DNA of 64,000 bases from Heloderma charlesbogerti (GCA_026122225.1 JANEZZ010003061.1:4898001-4962000), one strand, 5' to 3'. Counted from the stretch's first letter, positions 41,012 to 52,036 are shown. Notes: generated by a model not told the origin, from the letters alone. A program made the numbers and translations.

Positions 41012-42350
41012 CACTAACCATGAGCAAAATGAGCAAACTCAACACGATGATGCCGTCATTCTAGGATTTTGCTTACCCCACTTCCCTCAATTCCAAGGCA
41101 ACTTTACCGGGTCTCTTTGCTGGTATGGAGAGAGCACTGGAGACCTCTGGCATTTCCCTGCTATCAATTCATTTACCAGCAGAGTACCACAGGTGGGAAA
41201 CAAGAAGGCAAGCCATCAAGCCAGTACTGTGCAGAAAGTTCTCCCAGTGGGGGTGAGTTACTCAAACTGGAGATGGAAGCGGGGGTGATGGGTGGCAGGT
41301 CTATGCCAGGGAGAGCAGCCACTCTTCCCCACATGCGGGCGGCCCAAACCCCAGGCCGCTGCTGCTATGTCAGATCGGAGACAGCAGCAGGGGTTGGGTC
41401 AGTGGGCCTGCCCCCCCCCCGCCACCACCCTCTGCCCCTGCTGGGAGAACCTTCTGCACAGTGCTAGTTTGGCTGGTGTCAGGGGGTGGGCCCACGCCCC
41501 CTGATGTCATCCGCCCCCCCAAGGGGTGGGGTGAGGAGCCATCCAGCCCCCCACCTCAAAACAGTTGAGCACCCCTGCCCTATAGAATATTCAGCTTGAA
41601 TTTTGTGGGCACCACAGCGATAGTGAAAGGCAGCCCAAAACAGCACCAACACATTTCAGGGCTGGGACAAAATCTGGGCACAACGCACTGCTCCCCGCAA
41701 GAGCTCCTCTGGGCTGGCGATGCCATTTTCTCACAAAAGCCCCCCAGGAGCAACACTACATAATGACATTGGATTGAAGCTTCTGGGAGAAAAGTCAAAT
41801 AGTATCACTCCCAAAGACTTTGGGAAGAAACACTGGATATCTTTGGATATTGCCATTTCTGATTTCTTTTGCGGAGATACTGGCCTGTTTGTTCTATGTA
41901 GAATGCAAGAGGGCGTTGCTGGCAAGTGATGGTGTATATTGCATTGGAAGATTATGACAATATTCAAAAACCATTGGGGGCAGGAGGGATACTTCAGCCT
42001 CCCACAACACTAACCTTAAGGTGGCCATTCTTGAATGAAGTAACTTTAAAGACAGATATCCACGTGAAACAGCTGAGCTACATTTCATCAAGAGGTTCAA
42101 TCCTATCTCTTGTGGCTCGAACAGAGAGACAGGGTTTGTTTGTAATCACACTACATGTGTTAATCAGCTCACCACTGCAAGGATGTCTGTGTTATCATCC
42201 AATAATTGTTTTGTGAATGGCCACTGTAAATAAGATAATTATCACTGTCTGTACTTACTGCATTTCAATTCTCTCGGACCTCACTGTTTACAGTCACACC
42301 CCTCCAACCATGCACGTGTATGTGTGTACCACACACACAGAACTCAGGCT
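41012..42350. other. Unassigned sequence, 1.3 kb
   Basis: 41300-41560 is GC-rich with C runs. A hAT-like right end agttgagcacccctg stands at 41564-41578, but I found no partner. The rest is unrecognised. Confidence 0.3.
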
Positions 42351-42355
42351 AACAC

Positions 42356-42456
42356 TCCACCCATCTGATGAAGTGGGCAGTAATCCACAAAAACAATTGC
42401 CATCATAAATTTGTTAGTCTTTAAGGTGGCACAAGACTCATTGCTTTTATAAAAAC
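42356..42456 (+). mobile_element. Penelope-like element fragment with hammerhead-like motif
   Basis: The block catctgatgaagtgggcagt, atccac, then aaatttgttagtctttaagg tggcacaagact matches a repeat that I associate with Penelope-like retroelements. CTGATGA at 42365-42371 is followed by a GTGG...CCAC stem (42373-42388), the layout of a hammerhead ribozyme core. The expected GAAA after the stem reads AAAA, so the core is probably dead. The family assignment is from memory of the motif and is uncertain. Confidence 0.55.
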
Positions 42457-42591
42457 AAATGCTTCTCCTGATACCAGTAAATTCTAATAATAATTTTGCT
42501 TCAACTGATAAGGCTGCCATCTGGCTGGTTTATAAACAAATGGATATCAGGAAAAGTTTTTTTTTTCCTTTTTAAAGTTCAGTTTTAGTTA

Positions 42592-42912
42592 GGATGGTCA
42601 TTTCTGCATTGTCAAAAAAGAGGAAATGCATCACCAAAAAGGAGGGCAGAAGGGGATACCAATGTGCATATGATTTGCATATGCTAATTGATATGCAGAA
42701 ATGCACATTTAGAAATACTTACTGTAACTTAAATAGAAATACAGTGCATTTCACCATAGTGTGCAAAAGTGCAATCAGGTGGCCTGTCTGCCCGCTCCTC
42801 CATCTGCTGTCCAGAAGCTAAATGTTAATGGGCAACTTCAAGGCCCCTGCTTTCTGTTCTTAGAGTTCTTTATCTTTAAATTGGACAGCCCTCCAAAGAG
42901 AGGGCTGTCCTC
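42592..42912 (+). mobile_element. Family W repeat
   Basis: Starts aggatggtcatttctgcatt and includes gaggaaatgcatcaccaaaa, acatttagaaatacttactg, gttcttagagttctttatct and agagggctgtcctctgtaaa, in the order of the other members. Confidence 0.65.
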
Positions 42913-42930
42913 TGTAAAGTAAAACACACG

Positions 42931-43735
42931 CCCACCTCATTTCAGTGCTAGGCACTGGGCAATTTCTTTAATGTGAATGTATCTATCATAATACAGGAGG
43001 ATGTCTGTCTGTCCATCTCTCAGCACCATAGCACCTAGACCATGAAACCTAGACACCTGACACTTGGCATGCACACTAAAGTGGCCCTAAGGGGTGTGCA
43101 CCTCAGGGTTATTGTGTTTTTTAAGTGCATGAATTAATGTTATTTAAATACGTCCATGTGGTCAAAGGCTGCAGTAACAATGTCAACCAGTAGGGGCAGA
43201 CTTCCCTAGCCAACACATAGCTTTGCAGTCCATACAGTTTGGAGCCAGGGACACAGCTCTATGCCTGCCCCCTGCTGTGGGGCAGCCCTCCTCAAGGGAA
43301 TGGAGTGGACGGACACTTCCCTCAAGGGGCTATCGGGGTTCACCATGGCAGAACCCGTGCCTAGGAGGGCCTGCGGGTGTGGCTTCACTCAGACAGTGTG
43401 GGCACAATGTGTCCAACTCTGACAGCAGTATAAATTTGCTTCAAGTCTTTGCTGTATCACGTTAAGGGCTATTCCAAGCCATGCAAAGCTGGGCCCATTT
43501 GCCAATGGTTAAATAAATTAATTTGTGGAGGAGCGCCAGCCTTTCCCCCCTCCCTCTGATGGCAAAATCCCTGCCCCGTGCCCTTTCTAATGAATGGATC
43601 ATGGCAGCCTGGCAGTTTGGTGCACTGGAGGATGAGCTGGACCAGGTAAGAAATTAGGAATGACCAGGTTCAAAGGTATGCTCAGTTGGCCTTCGAACAT
43701 GGCTACTCTGAGAGTAAACGGAGGCCTGAGTATAC
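42931..43735. other. Unassigned sequence, 0.8 kb
   Basis: Contains gaggatgtctgtctgtccat and similar low-complexity pieces. No element is recognised. Confidence 0.3.
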
Positions 43736-43739
43736 TAAA

Positions 43740-44110
43740 AATTAGTATATTAGAGTGCTTCCTCCAAGGGAAGTTCAGAGGTCAGCAACAAGGGAGAGGG
43801 CCTTTTCCATGGTGGCACCCCAATTGTGGAACATTCCCCCCAGTGAGGCCTGCCTGACACCAAATTGCCATCTTTTCAACACCAGGTCAAGACTTGTTTC
43901 TACTCCCAGGCTTTTGAAGGCATGTGATGGGCTTTTTAATGCATCAGTTGTTTTGGTTATGGTCTGTATTGATGTTTTAGTTGTTTTATTATGTTTTGAT
44001 ATTTTAATGAAAATTGTTTTAGCTTTTTTACATCGTGTATGTTTTTAATCATTTTGCTGTAAGTTGCCTTAGTGCTGTTTTAAAAGAAAGGGACCTAATA
44101 AATTCAATTA
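43740..44110 (+). mobile_element. L2-like LINE 3' end with AACAAC tail
   Basis: The plus strand reads ggtggcaccccaattgtgga (VAPQLWN motif), followed by a T-rich 3' region and an AACAACAAC tail at 44112-44131. The frame 43755-44048 covers the ORF2 end (AFSMVAPQLWNIPPSE). Confidence 0.65.
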
Positions 44111-44131
44111 ACAACAACCAACAACAACAAC

Positions 44132-44900
44132 AGAGCAGAAAAGGAGTCTCAACAAACTGCAATTTTATTAACACCATGGTTGAAGGCAGTGCAGACATTA
44201 TGGCCTCCACACGGAGGCTGATTTAAATGGCTCAGGGTAGTGCCTGTCTGCACTGGGGAAAACTATTTGCATCCGGTGGCTTTCACAATGTCCCCTCAGA
44301 CCATTTCTCTTTCAGGGGCCATTTCGGATGGGGTGGGGAAAAAATCACCCCATCTGCACATTGAGTGACTGCACACAAAAAGCTTGCCACATGGAGCACT
44401 TTAGAGAGGACTCCATGTGCTGGCTCATGTAACATGCGCATCAGCCATAGGTGATCGGTAATTAGATTGTAGCACTCCAAACATTTGACTATCACATAGC
44501 ACAGACATATAATGAGCTGCCCAGCGTGCATTTAAATCTGCTGTAAGGTGAAATGCAGCAGAGAGGTTTTTTAACACACGCACAGCTTCTTATCTACTAT
44601 GCTTCCCATACAATATAAATTAAATCTATTCCAGACCTAAAGATTATATAAGTATGTCATAGGGTAACTACATCATAATAAAAGCCATGTAATGTAAGGA
44701 ACTTCCTCTATTGTTCAGGTATGTCGTATCTACTAGTCCTTTTCCATAATCTCACTCCAATTATCCCATTAATGCTACACATAATTCTTAGAAATCACCC
44801 ACATGAAGTTCATCAACACATTGAGCTGCCGTCATCAAGGATACTGTCGTAATCAAGGAGCAGAGGACGTCGCCCTATCAAAGTCAGACCCTAGCTCTGT
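44132..44900. other. Unassigned sequence
   Basis: No element is recognised. Confidence 0.3.
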
Positions 44901-44905
44901 GTACA

Positions 44906-45368
44906 CTGGGGTAGGCAACGTGGCGCCCTCCAGATGTTATGGACTACAACTCCCATCGCCCCAGCCAGCATGGCCAATGGTCAGGGACAGGGCTGGCCCC
45001 AAGCATTTTGCTGTCTGAGGCAAAGGACAAGATGGCGCCTGTTTCCCATTCCAAGTCTGGAAGTCAGCCGGACTGGCAGTTGAGTCTTACTTCAAGACTG
45101 GCTATGGGGTAGTTTCCTGCACTACATCTGAGGAAGCAGCAGGCTAGTTTAGGGAGGCCAGGGCAGGTTATATGGCTTACTTGGATGTGTCCTCCAACAG
45201 AGGGGAATAGCCAAGGAACTTAGGAGGAATAGCTGGGAGGCTGCCATTGCTGCCCCCCCCTCCGCATCTGATGCCTGAGGCAATCGCCTCACTCTGCCTA
45301 ATGGTAGGGCTGGCCCTGGTCAGGGATTACAGCAACTGTAGTCCAAAACATCTGGTTGCCTACCCCTG
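44906..45368. mobile_element. Palindromic hAT MITE split by another hAT MITE
   Basis: Starts ctggggtaggcaac and ends gttgcctacccctg. The left arm ggactacaactcccatcgcc and the right arm gtagtccaaaacatctgg pair across the insert at 44988-45318. Confidence 0.85.
44988..45318 (+). mobile_element. hAT MITE (family T), nested
   Basis: The 331-bp element has an exact 8-bp duplication gtcaggga at 44980-44987 and 45319-45326. The ends cagggctggcccc and agggctggccctg are inverted. Removing it restores the arm of the surrounding palindromic MITE. Confidence 0.93.
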
Positions 45369-45376
45369 GCCTACAT

Positions 45377-45845
45377 TTCAGGTAGGGCTGGGAGTCTTTC
45401 CCAGCCCTAACTGAAGATGGCAGGGATAGGTTGAACTTGGACATTTCTGCAAGCAGAGCAACTATGCCCCCTTTCCTAGCACAAATAAATAAATAAGTCC
45501 TATTATACACATATACATCTGTGAACCTAGTTTTTAGATGTTACTGAGGTATCAAAATAATAAGTCAACCTGCATGGTCAGAGGAGTTCATACACTTGAA
45601 CAAAGTTTAGGCTTAAGGAAACAAAAACTATTCCGTTTAAAAAATATTTCCTTTAGAGGTCCTACCTTATACTGAAGCTGAAAGAATTGGAATACAGTCC
45701 TGTTTCATCCTTAAGCAAATTATTATGGCTCAGTTTCAATTCCCAATGTATAAAATGCTAATAATGACAATCTACTGGGTTGAGTTATTTTTAGGATCAA
45801 ATTAGTGGCATGGGGCCTCTTAAAGGTAGGGCAGTCTAAAAGAGG
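45377..45845. other. Unassigned sequence
   Basis: A short AAAT run lies at 45484-45496. Nothing else is recognised. Confidence 0.3.
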
Positions 45846-45848
45846 GTT

Positions 45849-45942
45849 GCAGCAGAGCTCCTATGCATATCTACTCAGAGGTATATCCCATTGAGTTCAA
45901 TGGAACTTACTCTCAGGTAAGTATTTATAGGACTGTAGCCTT
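45849..45942. mobile_element. Short palindromic MITE (CCCATTGAGTTCAATGG type)
   Basis: The inverted termini gagctcctatgcatatctac and gtatttataggactgtagc surround the palindrome cccattgagttcaatggaac. Similar pieces occur at 32925 and 39722. Confidence 0.65.
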
Positions 45943-46025
45943 GGACCTGGTTCTACCTGAGCTCAAGTCTTCTGTGTCCCAACAGTTTTTTCCTACATTC
46001 TACATTTCTGTGTGCACAGAGATCA

Positions 46026-46028
<3 letters not shown>

Positions 46029-46076
<48 letters not shown>

Positions 46077-46077
46077 C
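46029..46077. repeat. Compound TC/AC microsatellite
   Basis: About fourteen TC units pass directly into about eleven AC units. Confidence 0.92.
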
Positions 46078-46194
46078 AGTATACAGAATATCAGAAGTGT
46101 GACACAACTATTTTTCCTGAGCTGGACAGGTGGTGCTTGAACCAGCTCCCCCCAATCTGTGTTCTAACAATGGGAAAAATAATTGAAGGGTATT

Positions 46195-46412
46195 ATCAGC
46201 TATTTATTTATTACATTTATATCCCACCTTTTTTCATCTTGCAAGGATCCCAAAGTCCTCCTCCTCTCCAGTTTATCCTCACAAATACCCTCTATGTTAG
46301 GTTAGGCTGGTCCAAAGTCACCCAGTTAGCTTCATGGTACTGGAGTGGGACTTCGGCTCTCCCGAGTCCCAGTCCAGTACTCTAACCACTACACCACACT
46401 GGCTCTCATTTT
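46195..46412 (-). mobile_element. tRNA-derived SINE
   Basis: On the minus strand the head gagccagtgtggtgtagtgg plus ttagagtactggactggg resembles an A box and the bases after it. The B-box region is decayed. The tail ggtgggatataaatgtaata lies at about 46210. The same type in plus orientation is at 55030-55215. Confidence 0.75.
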
Positions 46413-46439
46413 TCAGGCATTTTTCAGGCATTTAAATAA

Positions 46440-46650
46440 TAATAACAATCATGGTAATGATAATAAGCATTTATATGATGCTTTACATACATTATCTCAG
46501 TAATCCTTACAACAACCCTTTAAAGTAGGTCAGGACATATGAATATCCCTATATGGCAAATGAGGATGGGTGCTGAGGGAGTGGCTTGCCTAAGGCCGCT
46601 CAGATAGTTGGCATGGCTGAGGTGAAATTCGAACTGGTATTCTACACCAG
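46440..46650 (+). mobile_element. MIR/CORE-like SINE
   Basis: Contains gcatttatatgatgctttac, taatccttacaacaaccctt, aggatgggtgctgagggagt, ggcttgcctaaggccgctca and gaaattcgaactgg. This order is that of MIR/CORE-SINE bodies in amniotes. Divergence is high. Confidence 0.65.
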
Positions 46651-46847
46651 GGCTGGGCAGACTTCAGGCTTTGTTTTTGACTGGAACCCTAGGGGAAACA
46701 TACTCTTAGAATTAGGGAACTAGAGTGACTCTGGGCATATGCTCTGCCCAGGCATTTGTTTTCAATACCAGAAGTGAGCTCACAGCTCACACAAAAATTC
46801 AGTCCTGGTGTCCCGCCCAAACTTTATTCTGCCTCAGCAGCCTAATT

Positions 46848-46968
46848 TATTTTATTTATTTATTTCATTTCTATACTGCCCAATAGCAGAAGCTCTCTGG
46901 GCAGTTCACAAAATTTAAAACCAAACGGCACACAATAAAACAATTTAAAATATATAGAACATTAATTT
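46848..46968 (-). mobile_element. L2 3' tail
   Basis: Contains tttatttatttcatttctat actgcccaatagcagaag and gggcagttcacaaaatttaa, the reverse of the end at 6440-6500. Confidence 0.8.
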
Positions 46969-47213
46969 AGAAAGGTGGGGGGGCCCTTTGTTGTTGTCGC
47001 TACTGTTAAGCCACTGGGAGTCAGAAATCCTTGCTGATCTACTGCAAATCACCTAGAGAACTAGTGTGGATCCCAGTCGACCTTCTGCAGAACCCTGCTC
47101 TACAATACACACATTCCCCCATACATGAGATGATCTTTGCATAGCCAAGAAAAGAAAAGAGAAGAAAGCCACTTATTAAGCAGCCTTCACAGTGTGGCTT
47201 TGGTCAAATCACT

Positions 47214-47470
47214 GATGCCCCCAGCCACTGAACAAAACCAGACATTACTTTAAATGTCTGTCTAGCAACTATGTCTTTTTTAATTTTTTATGCTAGAGTA
47301 GGTGCAGGGCCCCCAATCTGAATCAGGACCCTAGTGTATGGGGTAGGGTTAAAAAAAAAATCAGAGGGGGGGGCTGCACCTACTCTAGAGTCAAAATGAA
47401 AGACGATATAGCTTCTAGACAAACATTTAAAGTGATGTCTGTTTGGGCCCCACGTTCTCCATCAAAAACA
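47214..47470. repeat. Long inverted repeat (fold-back), arms about 100 bp
   Basis: Left arm 47214-47317 and right arm about 47366-47470 are complementary: gacattactttaaatgtctg pairs with acatttaaagtgatgtc, and gctagagtaggtgcagggcc pairs with ggggctgcacctactctag. The spacer is about 48 bp. A MITE is likely, but no duplication was found. Confidence 0.75.
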
Positions 47471-48169
47471 GGAATAATTGCGTGACTCATTGTTAACAAT
47501 AGGCTGCGCTGAAGATCACAAGCCAGTCTGACACATGTGGTCTGTAAACACTCAGGAACATTCAAAGAGAAACAGTCTGTACATACAGACACCATACCAC
47601 TAGAGTTAAGTGTCCTGAGCAGACTATGCCACCCCCTACAGCAGTTTATCAGCATCTCCTCCTCACCAAGACAGATCATTGTGCACTGGGCTGACTCCAG
47701 CCTAAGAAGAAACTACAGCAGCACTTGGAGGACAAGAGCCCACTCCCCACTTTTGTTCCCCTGCTAGAAAGAGGCCGTTGATCAATAGACAGGGCAATGG
47801 CGTAGCAACATCTGGGGTTGGGTAGGTAAAATGAGATGGCTATGGTCTCTTTTGCCCCCCAAGATGGGTGGGAGGAAGTGGGGATAGCATGCTGGCTTCA
47901 AAGCAAGTAGACACAGCTTTCCTATCCCATCAGAACAGCTGTCCGGGGAGGGGAGCGGGGCGGGTGGGGGTGATTATTGCAAGAGACAATCTGCCAACAA
48001 AAGCCAGGCGTGAGGTTGTTTTGATCCTGTTGTTGTTATGTCTATTCAGCTAATTTAGTCTTTGGCTGCCAGTAGTGTATATGCTGGAGAGGGAGGAAGG
48101 GAAGGAGGGAGAGGGAGGGGAGAGAGAGAGAGAGAGATCTCTGCCCAGATTCCATCCTGAAAGGCAGCC
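47471..48169. other. Unassigned sequence left of the CpG-rich block
   Basis: Contains a purine tract at 48085-48140. Read on the minus strand this gives a long polypyrimidine tract followed by ctccag, a possible splice acceptor near 48080. No gene is recognised. Confidence 0.3.
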
Positions 48170-49080
48170 GTCATGGCTTTGGAGTCCTTAAACCACCTCC
48201 TCGTGTTAGGAGCAGGTGACTGGGGAGAGGAAATGAACACGGAAAGCGGGCTTCAAAACTTGCGCAGGAGGAAATACTGTGATGAGGCTGGAGAAGCGGG
48301 GGTGGGGGGCGCCTGGGCGGTGGGGGCGCTTAGCTGGAGGTCCAGCACCTCCAAGGGAACCTGATCCAGCCCTCCGCCGCACCCTTTCCCCATCTCCCCC
48401 TCCCCGCCCCAAGTGGACACAGAGGGATCATCGAAGTCGCCCCGCGGCTCCTGAGCATCACCTTCCCTGGGGGAGGAGAAGGAGGATGCAGCAAACATCC
48501 CTTTGCCGGGTTAGTGGTACCCAAGTGAGAAAGGATGCTGAAGAAGGGACCTACCTGGCTCAGCGACGGGGCTGCCTCCTGGTCCTCCTTCGGCAGGACA
48601 AAGAGTCCCCCTCTCCCCGCCCCCCGCGTCTCCTCCACAGTCCTGGCACTCCGAACCGTGGCTCTCTCGCAGCTTTACATCCCGCCCTGACTGATGACAG
48701 CACCGGAGAGAAGGGGAGCCGCGCGCAAAGGGATGGAGAGCTATATACGCGGCACGGAGAGCGGCCACCCAGCGGCGCCCGCTCCCTCTAAGCGCCTCCG
48801 CTCAGCCTATTATACTGTTCCCACTGCGGCGGGCAAACGGCGAGGCGCCGCGCCCTCTGCCGGCGCAAAGGAACATCGCCGCGGTAGGGACCTCTTCCGC
48901 GTCCCCTCAGACTTGGGAGGCGGACGCTGCCAACGGACTGGAAGACCCCGGAGGAAGCCTCCTGGCTTTGTTGCTTGTTCAAAACCCCACTGCCGTCAAG
49001 CCGGCCAATGCGCTTGGCTTCGGGCGGCCTCAGAAAGTGAGAAAGAGGAGGGCCGCCCTGTGAGTCCCCAGGGACAGACA
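48170..49080. promoter_or_regulatory. CpG-rich candidate promoter region
   Basis: This is the only CpG-dense, repeat-free block in the window: cccgcggctc, gccgcgcgca, tatacgcggc, gcggcgcccg, gaggcgccgcgccc and others. Vertebrate CpG islands usually mark the 5' end of genes. A TATA-like gctatatacgc at about 48750 can be read on either strand. CpGs here are retained, whereas CpGs in the transposons are often decayed to TG or CA, which suggests the block is unmethylated in the germline. No protein was recognised on either strand. Confidence 0.6.
48556..48720 (-). other. Candidate first exon (non-coding or unidentified)
   Basis: On the minus strand a strong splice-donor-like gagccag|gtaggt lies at about 48556 (8 of 9 consensus positions). 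A TATA-like gtatatagc lies about 190 bases upstream of it. This would give an exon of roughly 165 bases starting near 48720. The frames through it (for example EETRGAGRGGLFVLPKEDQE) match nothing I know. The plus strand offers an alternative donor near 48893, so the direction is not settled. Confidence 0.3.
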
Positions 49081-50075
49081 GATGGGATCCAAAATATGGT
49101 TCTAGTGAGACTATCTGCATTGGATACTGTCGTGTGTTAGTTGCTATAGTAGCAAGAAAAGCGTTGGAGTTTCTCAGAGTAATTTTCAGGCCTGGAAAAG
49201 AGACGTGCGCACCTTCAGAATGGATTGTACTTCCAAATACATTTTGTGGACTTGAACTATTGCACATTCCAAGAAATTACTTTAAGATCAGGGGGCTTGA
49301 CCAGAAAAGCATCACCTGAACCATGGTGGATCCAGTCTAAAAACATTTTTGGAAGCTCTTCAGGCCTAATTCAGCTGTCCCAATGATTGTGCCCATTCCT
49401 GATGCTTAAAAGGCCAGGGAAGAGGGTGGGGATGTAGTGGTATGTTTTGAAGTGCAGGCGCTCATTGTGACAGTCCCCATAGCCACGCCCCCAAGGAGAG
49501 GCCAAAAATGCAGGTGGCTCTGTGGATCCATCTCAACAAACCAGTTCTAGCAGTTTTCATCTCCATCATGAGCAGGTCTTTTGGAGAGCTAATGGGTTTG
49601 AATTGCCCATTCAAGACCAGACCACCCCAAAATACTTTGTGTTACAGCAGGGATAGCTCACAATTATAAATGGTTGCTGGGAAAATTCGTTTTTCCACCA
49701 GCTGCAGTGAAGATTGCAGCTAAGCTCAGAAGGAACAGGGATGTCTGAGGGAGGCGGCAGATGACTTCAGTGTCCCTGTTAATAATAAAGTCCCAGGCTG
49801 CAGCCCTGTGAGCCCTGGCTCCACTACACCGCTGGAAGAGGGTAATAACAGAAGGAGGGTGGAGGCCCTTTTCTAAAGCAACCACAAAGTAACCAGTTCA
49901 AATTATATAATACCCATATAGCAATCATGATCAAACTGATACTAGACACATACACCACAACCCAGCAGAGATTGTGCATGCTTAAGCTCAAGGTTTTCAG
50001 TTATTATATTTAGTTTAAAATAGAAACTTGCTAGGTTTGATTTAATAGGACTCAGTCTGAATAACAGATATCTGT
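49081..50075. other. Unassigned sequence, 1 kb
   Basis: No repeat or exon is recognised next to the CpG-rich block. Confidence 0.3.
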
Positions 50076-50202
50076 ATCATAAGAACACCAGAAGAGCTGT
50101 GCTGAATCAGACCAAAGGTTTATCTAGCCCAGAATTCTGTTCTCCCAGGGGCCAAGCCAGAAAAGCCTATGTAAACCCCACAAGCAGGACGTGACTGCAA
50201 TT

Positions 50203-50230
50203 GCACACACACACACACACACACACACAC
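50203..50230. repeat. CA microsatellite
   Basis: About fourteen CA units within the CR1 3' region. Confidence 0.92.
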
Positions 50231-50379
50231 TCATGCTCCCCAGCAACTGGTATAGAGAGGCATACTATCTCTCATATGGGCTGTCATATATAGCCATCAG
50301 GTATAGCAGCCATTGATAGACTTCACCTCCATGAACTTGGCTAATCCCCTTTTAAAGCTGTTCAAGTTGGTGGCCATCA

Positions 50380-50622
50380 CTACATCTCGAGGCAGCAACT
50401 AACATAGTTTAAACTATGTGCTATGTCAAGAAGTACTTCCTTTTGCCTGTCCTGAATCTCACACCATTCAGTGTTATTGGATGACCCCCGGGTTCTAGTA
50501 TTAAGAAAGAGGGAGAAAAATGTCTCCTTGTCCACTTTCTCCACACCATGCATAGTTTTGTGCACCTGTATCATGTCCTCCAGCTGCTTGCTTTTTTTCC
50601 TAAGATAAAATGCCTCGAACAT
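50380..50622 (-). pseudogene. CR1 ORF2 C-terminal fragment
   Basis: The frame reads LEDMIQVHKTMHGVEKVDKETFFSLFLNTRTRG in part (GDMIEVYKIMHGVEKVD in relatives), the terminal portion of ORF2 of this subfamily. It is broken on both sides. Confidence 0.8.
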
Positions 50623-51239
50623 TGTGACCTTTCAGAGGAGTTGCCCCAGTCCTGATCATTTTGGTTCCCCTTTACAAGTCCTGCAATATTATTTACTTCT
50701 GGGATTTGTTCTTTGCCTTTCTCTTTAAAAAAAAAGATGCAAGGCAACTACAACAGGATTAAAACATACACCATTTAAAACAGCAAAAACCAAATTCCAC
50801 TAAAATACCACAATCCCGATACCCTTTTTGACTGCATACAGTACTTCAAATGTGGTCGCACCATAGATTTATATAAATGCATTATGATATTATCAATTTT
50901 ATGTTCAGTTCCTTTCCTAATGATCCTAAGCAACGTATCAGGATGTTACAGTGACTAGATGAAGAAACATTATTGATCTTGTGGGTGACATCTAGGATTT
51001 TGGGAATCAAATAACGGAGATGAATGCCCTTAGGATCAAAACATGTAACATTTCTGTTAAATGTGCATTTAAGTGGACAATATTTGCCTGTTTAATGCTT
51101 TGTGTATCTGCAGTTGAGAAAGCAAAGGTTATACAACACCCTTCATAAATGTATCCAGCACATACATTATTGCAGGACGGCAAGATGTTGTTAAGGCCAG
51201 GAGGGACTGAATAATCAAATAGCCTAGAGCAGCCATCCC

Positions 51240-51353
51240 CAGCTTGGTGCCTTCCAAATGTTTTGGACTTCAACTCCCATCAGCCCCAGCCAGCATGGCA
51301 TGCTTGGCGTTGTCATCCAAAACATCCAGAGAGCACCAGATTGGGGAAGTTTG
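51240..51353. mobile_element. Palindromic hAT MITE, diverged member, 114 bp
   Basis: Starts cagccatccccagc and ends gattggggaagtttg. Flanking 8-mers gcctagag (51232-51239) and gcccagag (51354-51361) match at 7 of 8. The arms ttggacttcaactcccatca and gttgtcatccaaaacatcc pair. Confidence 0.85.
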
Positions 51354-51359
51354 GCCCAG

Positions 51360-51684
51360 AGTCTCTCAAAATATGACCTTGAATATGGATATATAAATTG
51401 TGGAAGGCAAGAAATTTGTTTATTCTAGTTATTTGCAGAATAGATTAACAATGCAGAGTTTGATTTGTGCTCCTTGGGCAAAAATGCCCTTTATTAGAGC
51501 CATCATGTGTGGAGTTGTTATATGGGTTTATAACAGTCCTGCAACTGACAAGGAGAAAACACTGTGGCTGTGATTCAGGCCTAATTCCAGGTTTTGGGGT
51601 ACCCCTAGGCAAAATGCTTTCAGTGGGCCTCCCTCCCCGAGTGCCCCCCCCCCCGTTACTGTGGCTCCCAGAGAGAGAGTGTGT
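51360..51684. other. Unassigned sequence with C11 run
   Basis: A pure C tract lies at about 51645-51655. Nothing else is recognised. Confidence 0.3.
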
Positions 51685-51692
51685 GTGTAAGG

Positions 51693-52028
51693 CAGGAGTA
51701 GGCGACCTTTTGGGGCCCACAGATACATTTGGCAATTTGAAAAACTGCCCTGGGCACCACCACAAAATGAGTGCCCTGCAGATGAAAGCATCAGCTTGCA
51801 GCACCTGCCACCTTCATCTCCTAAGCATGTCTCTGAGCCCCGCATGCAACCCAGGACCATTCACAGGAAAAGATGGGCACAGCTAGTGAACTTTACTTTG
51901 GTTTGAAGAGACCCCAGCTGTCAGTAAGAAACTTTGTTATTAAAAAAAAAAGAAAAGAAAAAATAGGAGAGGGTGGGCACAAAGAAAGATGTCAAAGGGC
52001 ACACTGGTGCCCACTTTGCCTACCTTTG
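51693..52028 (+). mobile_element. hAT non-autonomous element, 336 bp
   Basis: The ends caggagtaggcgacctttt and ctttgcctacctttg are inverted. Flanking 8-mers gtgtaagg (51685-51692) and gtgtaaag (52029-52036) match at 7 of 8. The interior includes tgggcaccaccacaaaatga and gggcacactggtgcccac. Confidence 0.87.
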
Positions 52029-52036
52029 GTGTAAAG

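Larger units (their letters stand above)
50079..50960 (-). mobile_element. CR1 LINE 3' portion (subfamily b)
   Basis: On the minus strand, ORF2 end sequence around 50960-50380 leads into the 3' region with ccatcaggtatagcagccat and the end agaacaccagaagagctgtg near 50079. About 140 bp at 50690-50825 are unlike CR1 and may be another insertion. A CA microsatellite at 50203-50230 interrupts the 3' region. Confidence 0.8.

Noticed and set aside
41564..41578. Right end of a further hAT element (agttgagcacccctg)
   Set aside because: No matching left end or duplication could be found, so no element is annotated.
48173..48364. Plus-strand frame starting MALESLNHLLVLGAGDWGEE
   Set aside because: The start context is acceptable, but nothing in the protein is recognisable and the minus strand offers competing splice signals. 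It is kept only as part of the CpG-rich region.
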